From contig NW_022145612.1 in the NCBI RefSeq assembly GCF_000002235.5, forward strand, positions 15,368,809 to 15,432,808: a stretch of DNA of 64,000 bases, read 5' to 3'. This document shows, piece after piece, positions 48,119-57,293 of the stretch. Both the position numbers and the translations under genes were made by a program. Each line of letters begins with the position of its first letter. Positions within the stretch are counted from its first letter, which is position 1. A model generated the notes under the pieces. It was not told where the DNA came from. It did no database searches and worked only from the letters and a program-made list of their open reading frames with translations. The DNA comes from Strongylocentrotus purpuratus. Lineage: Eukaryota; Echinodermata; Echinoidea; Camarodonta; Strongylocentrotidae.

Positions 48119-49415
48119 ATTCTGATTCTAAAATGGCCTTGAGAAAGTTCTTATGACTCGCTCTGATTGCAGGTTTCCGCGATCTGATTTACTTTCGAGG
48201 ATCCTGGCGTCTGCACCGTGTGAGACCATTGGACACCGTACTGAGGTACGTGATGCTCAAGGGGTCAGCACAATCAATAGGGTGACCAGCCTACCCAGTC
48301 GACTGGAGAACCCAACTGATCATTGACCTGAGAATGTAAGGTCATTCAGTGTATGGCCGAGTTTCACCTTATGAGGTCAAGTCCGTCGGGAGATGGACTT
48401 CGGTAATCCAATCTGCCATAAAACTTGCCATGGTCGGCCAGGCCGCTTTGGTTTGTGTCCGACTTCTGCCTAGGTGCGTTTCTATGGTCAAGTATGTCAG
48501 TTATGCTAAAGCGAGCTGTTGTTCATAAGTTATTTCAGCCAAATTAATCGCTGCGTTAGAAATTAATTGAGAGGTATGCTAGGTCGACGGAGTGGTTGTT
48601 CCTCTTTTCAAATCATTTAGAAATAGTACATTTTGGACAATTTTTGTTTACCTCGATTGCGCAGCCATTGCTGCTGTAAAATCGCTCGTCTGTTGGGGGC
48701 CAGAAGGACGTTAACGCAATCGTTTACATCTAGTTAACGCCCTTTGTGCTCTCAGAATGGTCTTTTGAAATAATTATAACTCCTAATTGTTGTAATATTG
48801 CAAAACAACATATTGTTATGTAATGAATGTGATATCATTTCTGAAATACAGTGTTCATAAAAATATATTGTGAAGAAGAAAAAAAAAAAACGTGTGATGC
48901 TTAAATGTAAATCTGTCTTTTCAGGTCACGCCCTTCATCACTTGCCCTCTGAGCCCCACCCCTATTTCATTGGAATTCGGGGTTATACAAGCGGTCAGTC
49001 TAGGACACGAATAACCAACCGATTGAAAGAATGGCCATGACCTAAATTAAAATTTTCTCTTTGGTAAACTTATGAGGCTGCCATGATCAAAAGTTAGCAA
49101 AATAGGTCACCATCACACTTTTTTCCCGCGCTTTATTGCCCCCTTTCGCTCCTGCTCTGTTTAACCAACACCTCCAGGACCAAGAAGCGACCTACATTCC
49201 AGAACAGGGTTTGGTGCTCCACGGTGGGCTAGCAGGGTGAAACCACGACCCCCACCCCTTCCCTTAGAGGTCAACGGTGAAACAGAGGTGAAACCTTGGA
49301 ATTTGGATCCTACAGTAGTGTTCCGTTTATAATGATGGGAACTATGGTATAAGCGTAGCAGGGAGGGATGTCTTCATCCCCTATTACTTAATTAGTTTAA
49401 TATTATTCAATTTCA
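48119..49415. other. Non-coding stretch, nothing recognised
   Basis: Ordinary AT-rich DNA with scattered CpG patches. No open frame of note, repeat end or RNA box was seen. Confidence 0.45.
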
Positions 49416-49417
49416 GA

Positions 49418-49520
49418 GGCGTGATGGGAGACCAGTGGGCTGATACTCGTGAGGTCCCGGGTTCGATGCGACAGTGCCAGTTATTAATGCATTAATCCTC
49501 TATGTCATGTCCCCCCAAAA
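49418..49520 (+). mobile_element. tRNA-derived SINE fragment
   Basis: A box A-like GACCAGTGGG is followed by box B-like GGGTTCGATGC at 49449-49459. A body with GTGCCAG, GCATTAATCCTC and GTCCCC parallels the body order of the SINE at 44.5 kb. It is diverged, so it belongs to the same family or a close relative. Confidence 0.5.
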
Positions 49521-50219
49521 GATTGAAATCCGTAGGTCATCTCTTTTTTTATTTCATACAAGCATAATGCTTTCTAAGGCGTCATGAGGTAAAATAAATC
49601 GCCAGTCATCGATCATTGATGATGATTTTTCATAGAATTGTTTAGATGTTTTAATGTTAACCCTAACGAAATTATGCGTACTGATAATGTTATACCCACA
49701 AAATTTTGCGCGGGAAAATAGTGGATAACTGGAATTTTCGTATGATTTCATTTTAAGGAGAAAGTGTGCTTGCCCATGCAGACTGTGCTGCTATAGTAAC
49801 TAACAAAATATTGCTAGCAGGTCTTTAGGGGGTAGTTTCGGTACATGACATACCTGGAAGTCTTGTTTTACTAACATTCTTCGCACATATTTGTTAGGAG
49901 AAATCATCGAGTGTCTCCTATTTGAACCACAGTTTTGCAGACGATCATACAACCACTATTGCCAGGAAGGAAATCTTTATTATGTGAGAATAATGACTCA
50001 TTTTACACATTTTTTTGTCACTGAAGATGTGTACGGAATGTAAGAATGTCGAAAAGAACAACAAAAAAACAAAAAAAAAAATCGAAAAATATCACTTTTC
50101 TCATACATTATAAAGAAACATTAACAATCCTCTTCAGACTCTGTTTTCGTGGTAGTGTGCTATAGAACTTTTTTCTTTGACATAATATAGGCTATGCGGA
50201 CTATCCGTTATAAATATAC
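49521..50219. other. Non-coding stretch, nothing recognised
   Basis: AT-rich sequence between the SINE and the 50-57 kb duplication cluster. Only short open frames occur. Confidence 0.45.
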
Positions 50220-50838
50220 TGAGTTCTGATGATTATAAAGCAGTGTTGCATATTTGTGAAGGCAATTTCTAAAATACATGAAATAACCGAGGTAAGACTT
50301 TATCTGAATGTACGTGCTTAATTTCCTGGTTGGAAATTTTCAACTAATTTCATTATTATATTAGGCCTTCTTTCTTCCACTATCATAATTTCCCATGTGG
50401 AATGCTATTTTTACCAATTGCAGCATCATTCTGTCCCAGGATCCTTTCAAAGTTTCTTTCCATCTTCAGGGGAATCGAGAGATTTCTGATTACGAACCAA
50501 TACCCGATTCATGGAATAATATCGAAACAAGATGCATAATTTTCTATTTGGAAACCCTCAACTAATTTCATGATTAGGCCTTCTTTCTCACTTCTTTCTT
50601 CCACTATCATATTTCCCCATGTGGAATGCTATTTTTACCAATTACAACATCATTATGTCCCAGGATCCTTTCAAAGTTTCTTTCCATCTTCAGGGGAATC
50701 GAGAGATTTCTGATTTCTAACCAATACCCGATTCATGGAATAATATCAAAACAATATACGTAACACAGTAGGCTTTACGCTGAAATATTTCGCAATTCGT
50801 GCGTCATGCAAGCAGTGTCAAGCATAACTTGCTGCAAC

Positions 50839-50849
50839 TGCGCATGCGC
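50839..50849. promoter_or_regulatory. NRF1-type palindrome in module C
   Basis: TGCGCATGCGC, in the same relative position as the copy at 56854-56864. It is conserved between two diverged module copies. Confidence 0.45.
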
Positions 50850-51394
50850 TTTCATTGTGCACTGCGTAGAAAGGGATTTTCCCCTTTGCGTTATTATTGT
50901 TTTGGTTTGGAAGCAGAGGAAGGGAAAATACGTCAAAACAAAACGCAATGACAGTTTTGAAAGCTACGGTGTTTGGAAGATACCCAAAGGAAAGTTTACA
51001 ATTTTCATCATGAATTTATTGCCCCAGTTTACAATAAAGTGTACAGTTTCCAAAAGTTGCCAAAATACACAAAATATGTTTCATATCGGTTGGTCAGTGA
51101 GTATTATTGTGAGAAATAATAAGACAGAAACCGGTACTTATCATGCTTATGGGGGGCTGAAATACTGAGATTTATGATGATTATAAAGCAATGTTGCATA
51201 CTTGTGAAAGCAATGTCTAAAAGACATGAAATAACTGTGGTAAGACTTTATCTGAATCTAGATGCATAATTTAGTTTTAAACCGTCAACTAATTTCATGA
51301 TTAGACATTATTTCTTACTTCTTATTTCCACTATCATCTTAGTGCCCAACGTGGAATGCTATATTTCAGTAAGTCATATTGTGAGATATAATAA

Positions 51395-51709
51395 AAGAGA
51401 TGGTTCTAGGACAATTACCACCCGGCCAATTACCAGTGGGACAATAATTACCCACAAGGACAATTACCAGCCGGAAAATTACCCCCGTGAAGAATCAACC
51501 CCCCCCCGAGGACGATTACCCCCCCCCCCCCGAAATAAATTAAAAACAAATCATTATCAGGGTGGACTTCGCCCTTAATGAACAGGGGTTAATTTTCCGG
51601 GGGGGGGGGATATATTATCCTCGAGGGTAATTTATTCGGGGGTTATTGTCCTTGGGGGGGGGGGGGGGTTAGTTTTCCGGGGGTGATAGTTCAGGGGGTA
51701 ATTGTCCTG
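51395..51709. mobile_element. Foldback insertion built of GGACAATTACC units
   Basis: AGGACAATTACC at 51408-51419 and its inverse at 51697-51708 close a 0.3-kb unit. Its left half repeats GGACAATTACC-like words and its right half repeats the inverse, with long C- and G-runs. It interrupts a module copy that continues uninterrupted in the paralogue at about 51,110. ATAATAA lies on both sides (51388-51394 and 51710-51716), a possible 7-bp target duplication. Confidence 0.65.
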
Positions 51710-51794
51710 ATAATAAGACAGATATCGGTACTTATCATGCTTATGGGAAGCTAAAATACTTAGATTTGATGGTTATAAAGCAATGTTGCATAGT

Positions 51795-52072
51795 TTCAAG
51801 TTTATAATTGAACATTAATACTGATTATAACTGATCATACAATAAAGGAACATCATGTACGTGGTTAAAGTTATAACAAAAGATACAATCATAAGTATGA
51901 TAATTACATTGAAAAGGCTAAATAAAGTGGGGGATCTACTACATGTACAAAGCAAAGTTTGTATTATGTAGGTCCCAATTAATGTAGTTATTCATATAAA
52001 TTAGGTAAACGTAAAGTATTTACAAAGCATATGATTAAACAAGGGTTATCTTAAAGTGATGTATTTTTACTA
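51795..52072. mobile_element. Insertion of about 280 bp in a module A copy, possibly a LINE 3' fragment
   Basis: The sister copy near 51,200 runs from GCAATGTTGCATA to AAAGCAATGTCTAAAA with only a few bases between. Here about 280 bp of AT-rich DNA separates these words. Its minus strand ends in TTGTATGATCAG...ATAAACTTGAAAC, like some non-LTR retrotransposon tails, but no coding part is present. Confidence 0.4.
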
Positions 52073-52437
52073 AAGCAATGTCTAAAAAAACATGTAATAA
52101 CTTTAGACTTAAGACTTAAGACTTTATCTGAATCTAGGTGCATAATTTTCTAGTTGGAAACCCTCAACTAATTTCATGAGTAGACCTTCTTTCTTACTTC
52201 TTTCTTCCACTATCAAAATAAAGTCCCATGTGGAGTGCTATATATTTTACCAATTACAGCATCATTCTGTCCCAGGAACCTTCAAATAGGTTCTATCCAT
52301 CTTTAGGGGAATCGAGAGATTTCTGATTACTAAAAACCAATACCCGGATTCATGGAGTAATACCAAAACATTACGTAGCCCGGTATCTACGCTGAAATGT
52401 TTCGCAATACGTGCCTTCACGGTTGTTTCATCGCAAA

Positions 52438-52448
52438 GCATGCCGGGA
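52438..52448 (+). promoter_or_regulatory. ZNF143-like box GCATGCCGGGA upstream of E exon 1
   Basis: GCATGCCGGGA followed by a TTCTAGTCC word resembles the ZNF143/Staf site GCATGCTGGGA-N-TTGTAGTC, with extra spacing. The same box occurs at the start of E' (56770-56780). Confidence 0.3.
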
Positions 52449-53032
52449 CATAATTCTAGTCCATTTTCACCTTCGCCGTGATTAGCTGTCCTGTTGCAAA
52501 CAACGGGATTCGTATCGAATCAACATCATAATCTTGTACATAGTCCGCTATTCTGCAGTGATTTTCTTCCAATCCAGTATCATTTGTACGGTAAGAAAAC
52601 CAAAGTTTGTGGTTATTCATTTTTATGACTAATAAAGCTGATAATACGACGTAATGAGAGTGGGCCGAGATCCAACTTTAGTAAATGTAGGCCTAGATCT
52701 AGATCTAGTCCCGTATGTTCAAATGTGTGTGCATTTTAAGTAGACTGATTGTCTTTTAAGCTGCTTAAGTACACTCGTCTCGTGTTTTAGGTAGAAATGT
52801 ACAGTAATATGAGATTTATGTCTCATGAAATATGAATAGACTTTCTAGATCCTATAATTGATAATGGAATAGGGTCTACTAGAATGGCCGACAGTTAGGC
52901 CTAGAAAGTGATTGCAATTAGAAATTATAAATGTAAGAAAGTAAAAGAGGCCATGAAAACGATAGATTTTTTCGATCTGGATCTGAATATAATAGTCTGA
53001 TATCAATGAGCTCTACTTGAGGATCTACATGA

Positions 53033-53431
53033 CGGGGGCGTACGGAGGATTTTTTCGAGGGGGGGGGGGGGGGCCGGGGGGTAAAATTTGAAAATCACGC
53101 AGTCAATTTCACAACGACTCGGCCAGCCGGTGAATAAGCCGGGGGTGGTAAGAGCACCTTTTTTTTTCCTTCCTTTTTTCCCCGAAAATATGAAATTTGG
53201 GAGACCGATATTTTGTTCAGTTGGTGGGGGGGGGGGGGGGGGGGGGGTAAGGTCACCTTTTTTGGGTCACCCTTTAGCACAAAAAATGTTTAATTTATTT
53301 TTGTTATTAAAAAAGTGAGGGGGGGGGGTTTCCTCAAAAACACACACACACATAGTCTAAACAAAATTGGAGGAGGGGGGGGGGGGGGGGGTTCAACCCC
53401 CGAAACTCCCTCCCCCCTGCATACACGTCTG
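53033..53431. mobile_element. 399-bp hAT-like MITE inside the E intron
   Basis: CTACATGA flanks it at 53025-53032 and 53432-53439, an 8-bp target duplication. The ends CGGGGGCGTACGGAGG and, inverted, CAGACGTGTATGCAGG agree at 10 of 16 bases and fit the CAGNGGCGTA style of hAT termini. The interior is dominated by G-runs, including about 22 G at 53,226-53,247. The homologous intron of E' lacks the insertion. Confidence 0.8.
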
Positions 53432-53967
53432 CTACATGATCTAGTGTTGAAGAAGTGATGAGGGTTCTTTGGTCACAAACTTAAATTTGATTTTCTTTTC
53501 CCTTTTATTTATCAGTTGCAGCATCATCGAACACTATGACCCATGAATCAGAAGATAACGTAGATGCTACGAGAGAGCTCATTTCACAATGGACAACAGA
53601 AGTGTTACGTGACTTTCTACAAGGAGGGGACTCAAGCTTGGAAATCGAGTACCGGTAGTCATTATTTTATGGGTGTTCTCTGCCTTGACTCTGGGGGTAC
53701 TGTTCAGCCATCCGAGGTAGAGATAAACTGGACGATGGATGGAGAGGGGGGGGGGGGGGGGGGGGGGGGGGGCGGAGAAAGGCATGCAGACTGCAGAGCT
53801 GGTCGTCTACTATGTATAGAGACATTTGTGTGTACCTAGTAGATAAGGACCCTCCATCACTAGAGGGAAGAATGAGAGACTACAAAGAGGGAAAGGCATT
53901 TAGTTATTTTGCCAGTTTCTGGTTAGGGAGATATTTTTTTCATCTCGTGGGAGAAAGCTGTCTGTAA

Positions 53968-55758
53968 TTCAAAATCATTTGATACTTGAATAAATTTAGT
54001 TCATTTTCTAGACTGTTTCATGTCAAACCGTTGATTCTACTTTCTTGTGAGTATAGTCAGAGAGATAGAGAAGTAACACGAGTAAAGAATGAAAAAGAAG
54101 CTAATATTTGAACGAGGAGGAGAAAATGGAGATTACGTTGTTGCCCATAGAGTTGGAATAATTGTTCTTACCACTTTTTATTAAATGATTGTGACCATTT
54201 GGTTTATTGTTTGTACATAAAGGTCATATGTTATAAGAACTGTATTGATCAATCTAAAGAGTCTTATAGATTGATTAATACAGTTTTGAGATGATGATGA
54301 TGATTGTGATGATGAACGAGAAGGAGAAGAGGAGGAACATATCATGAGTTGATGGAGAAAAGATTGATAGAGGGGTTATCATTACAGAGAGAGAGAAAGA
54401 GAGATGGACTAACATGAGGAAGGGAGAGCAAGAATGGAGGCTATGACATAGGGGAAGAGATAGAAATCAAAATTATATTTATACTAACATTTACTAAATT
54501 AGAATAGTAAATTAGAAGATAAAGCTAAAGGAAAGAATGCAAACTAAAATTAAGCAAAGACCATCACAATATCGTTTACATTATAATATAAATTAAGTAA
54601 AGGTACATGGAAACGTGTACATTTGTAAAATTTAATCTCTTGTTCTCTTAGATCTTCCTCTTCACACCTAATTCTTGCTCTCCCTCTCTATCTCTCCCTC
54701 CCCTCTCTGTCTCTTTCTCTCTCCTCTCTCCTTATTATCACTCTTTCTCTTTCATTAAGCGTCGACATCTCTCTCGATGCCTCTCTCTGTTTCTATGATT
54801 TTTCTCTCGTTAAATATTTAAAACATCAGGTCTGTCTGACCTTCCTCTCTTGAATAAATCATGAATAACTTCAACTCGGCGTCCTACATACAGTAATGAT
54901 TGCTTAGTACTCATCTACAACCTTCTCTGTGTTGTTTTATTTTATTGATAAAATAAATATAACCATGAGATGAATACAAGTTAGATCAATATCAACAGGT
55001 TTAATGCAATGCATATAAGTTGACATCTTATGAAGAAGTAGTACCACCCCCCCCCCCCCCCCCCTCCAGGAACGGGAACGGTGGTACCGCATGCGTGTTC
55101 CCAAAATCTCTGGCTCGTAACAAAGAAAAAGATCTGCCCGTATTGACTTTACACACTGGACTTTTGCTGAGAAGGGGGGGGGGGGGGTACCACCTTTAAT
55201 GCAAACACATTTAAAGGGATCGGGTAACTTACTCTCAGATTCTGAAACAAAATCCTGGATTTAGCTCATGCTGCAATGATAAATTTAGGTCAGTCAGGAA
55301 CTCAATGACTTTTACAATCCGATCGCCTGTCTGATTATCAAGATATTTACGATTGGAAATCGAAACCAAATTTTGTGTTTGCCAAACGGTTTTTATAACA
55401 CTACAGTTTATTGGGGAAAACGAGTATGGTAAAAGGGGTCAAACAAAGATTTTTACTTTTTAGAGGCACTTCTTGATCATTTTGAAGCACAATTTTGTTA
55501 GGGCTTCAGTATTAATACACCATATCACAGACACTGGTAGCACGTAGGGCCATACGTCCATCTCGGTTTAAACATTGTTATACATTGTTAAACAATGCAT
55601 TTTACAATACCTTTACAACATACACCATACACCATTTGCTGTCACATGGTTTGGAAATCACATTACAGATAATAATTCTACAACTGTGAGGTTTCACCTG
55701 TCGTCATTTGATACCCGAAGGAACACTTTTTTAGGGGCTAAATCTAATTTTTTCACAA
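53968..55758. other. Spacer between the inverted copies E and E'
   Basis: Purine-rich sequence lies at 54,290-54,470 and pyrimidine-rich at 54,650-54,800. A hairpin lies at 54,238-54,285. A C16-type run at 55,049-55,064 faces a G14-type run at 55,174-55,188, each next to a TACC word. No gene is recognised. Confidence 0.5.
54238..54285. repeat. 19-bp hairpin
   Basis: Arms 54238-54256 (AACTGTATTGATCAATCTA) and 54267-54285 pair at 18 of 19 positions around a 10-nt loop. Confidence 0.8.
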
Positions 55759-56810
55759 GGCAAAATAACTATATGCCTTCCCCTCTTTGTAGTCTCTCAT
55801 TATTTTTCCCTCTAGTGATGGAGGGTCCTTATCCAGTAGGTACATACAAACATAGTAGGCCAGTTCTGCATGCCTACCCCACCCCCCAATCCATCCATTG
55901 TCCAGTTCCTCACAGTGTCTACCTCGGATGGCTGAACAGCTACCGCGTCAAGGCAGAGAACACCCATAAAATAATGACTACCGGTACTCGATTTCCAAGC
56001 TTGAGTCCCCTCCTTGTAGAAAGTCACGTAACACTTCTGTTGTCCATTGTGAAATGAGCTCTCTCGTAACATCTACATGCACGTTATCTTCTGTTTCATC
56101 GGCCGTGTTCGATGATGCTGCAACTGATAAATATAAGGGAAAAGACAATCATATTAAGTTCGTGACCACAAGAATGATTGTAACAAAAGAATCCTTATCA
56201 CTTCTTCAACACGTAGATGCTCAAGTTGAGCTCATCGATATCAGAATTTATATCCAGATCCAGATCGACAAAACTATCATTTTCATGGCCTCTTTTACTT
56301 TTTTACACTTAATTGCAATCACTATCTAAATGTCAGCCATTCTAGTAGACCCTATTCCATTATCAATTATAGGATCTAGAAAGTCTATTCATATTTCATG
56401 AGACATAAATCTCATATTACTGTACATTTCTACCTAAAACACGAGACGAGTGTACTTAAGCAGCTTAAAAGACAATCAGTCTACTTAAAATGCACACACA
56501 TTTGAACATACGGGACTAGATCTAGGCCTACATTTACTAAAGTTGGGTCTCGGCCCACTCTCATTACGTCGTATTATCAGCTTTATTAGTCATAAAAATG
56601 AATAACCACAAACTTTGGTTTTCTTACCGTACAAATGATACTGGATTGGAAGAAAATCACTGCAGAATAGCGGACTATGTACAAGATTATGATGTTGATT
56701 CGATAAGAATCCCGTTGTTTGCAACAGGACAGCTGATCACGGCGAAGGTGAAAATGGACTAGAATTATGTCCCGGCATGCTTTGCGATGAAACAACCGTG
56801 AAGGCACGTA
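55759..56810 (-). pseudogene. E', inverted shorter copy of segment E
   Basis: Read on the minus strand, it follows segment E from the ZNF143-like box (56780-56770). It passes the donor after 56628 and the acceptor before 56123, then the QWTTEVLRDFLQGG exon, then DYKEGKAYSYFA, and homology stops at 55759. About 118 bp around the exon (53,573-53,690 in E) are identical between the copies, while flanks are diverged. The exon carries two extra codons relative to E. The intron lacks the MITE and is about 0.5 kb. The segment is partial, and no downstream exons are seen. Its start abuts module C' head to head, which suggests a divergent promoter. Confidence 0.5.
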
Positions 56811-56864
56811 TTCGTGCGTAATACAAGCTGTGTCAAACAGTACTTGCTGCATCTGCGCATGCGC
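56770..56864. promoter_or_regulatory. Candidate bidirectional promoter between E' and C'
   Basis: A ZNF143-like box (minus strand, 56780-56770) and an NRF1-type palindrome TGCGCATGCGC (56854-56864) sit 73 bp apart in CpG-rich DNA, with E' leaving leftward and C' rightward. NRF1 and ZNF143 sites are typical of animal bidirectional CpG promoters. Transcription is not shown. Confidence 0.4.
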
Positions 56865-57293
56865 ATTCGATGTGAACTGCGTAGATGGGGATTTCCCCCT
56901 TTGCGTCATCATTGTTTTGGTTTGGAAGCAGAGGAAGGGAAAATACGTCCAAAGTCCAAACACAAGGACAGTTTTGAAAGCTACGGGAATGAAACAATTC
57001 GTTTTTTGAAATGTTTGGGAGAAACCCAAAGGAAATGTTACAATTTTCATCATAAGTTTAATGCCCCAGTTTACAAACACAATAGAGTGTACAGTTTCCA
57101 CATTTTGTAAGCAAACGCGTTTATAGACACAGCATGAAATGATTTTTGCCACCTCAGTTCTTCTTCTTTTAGCAATAAGATATCATGTCTTACCAAAATA
57201 CACAAATGTTTCATATCGATTGGTCAGTGAGTCATGTTGTGAGAAATAGTAAGACAGATGCCGGTACTTACCAAGCTTATCGGAAGCTAATTG
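56811..57293 (+). repeat. Modules C' and D', second copy of 50,797-51,175
   Basis: It shares the NRF1 site, then TTTGGTTTGGAAGCAGAGGA, ACAGTTTTGAAAGCTACGG, ACCCAAAGGAAA, TGCCCCAGTTTACA and the D-type CCGGTACTTA. Orientation is the same as the first copy. Relative to it, C has lost about 25 bp and C' carries about 90 extra bp near 57,105-57,190. Open frames on both strands cross the copy, but neither is kept between the two copies. Confidence 0.7.

Larger units (their letters stand above)
50220..52407 (+). repeat. Shuffled tandem array of modules A-B-C-D
   Basis: Module A (TTATAAAGCA(A/G)TGTTGCATA to CTTTATCTGAAT) occurs near 50,230, 51,178 and 51,770. Module B (CAACTAATTTCAT to AATCGAGAGATTTCTGATT and beyond) occurs near 50,340, 50,560, 51,280 (partial) and 52,165. 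Module C (50,797-51,070) holds an NRF1-type site. Module D (CGGTACTTATCATGCTTATG) occurs near 51,130 and 51,730. The order A-B-(C)-D repeats with deletions and two insertions. Copies differ by many point changes. Two B copies lie back to back at 50.33-50.76 kb. Confidence 0.75.
52408..53967 (+). pseudogene. Gene-like segment E, partial copy of an uncharacterised family
   Basis: A likely non-coding first exon ends at donor ACG|GTAAGAAAA (52591). The next exon starts after CCCTTTTATTTATCAG (53516), and an open frame from ATG 53536 reads through QWTTEVLRDFLQGG to a stop at 53656-53658. The W-x4-LR-x-FL pattern recalls the first helix of SAP-type domains, but the match is weak. Further on, 53797-53967 is open and encodes DKDPPSLEG, DYKEGKAFSYFA and WLGR words. 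From memory, these resemble a conserved segment of invertebrate YqaJ/SWIM-like uncharacterised proteins. The frames may be joined by a short intron. The inverted copy E' shares the splice signals and the frame, and differs by an in-frame 6-bp indel. No full protein follows in either copy, so this is a partial gene or decayed duplicate; a functional short gene is not excluded. Confidence 0.45.

Noticed and set aside
55575-56057. 160-codon plus-strand frame
   Set aside because: Antisense to the E' exon. The homologous stretch in E does not keep the frame.
56586-57152. 188-codon minus-strand frame
   Set aside because: It crosses the E'/C' junction. The frame is not kept in the C copy at 50.8 kb.
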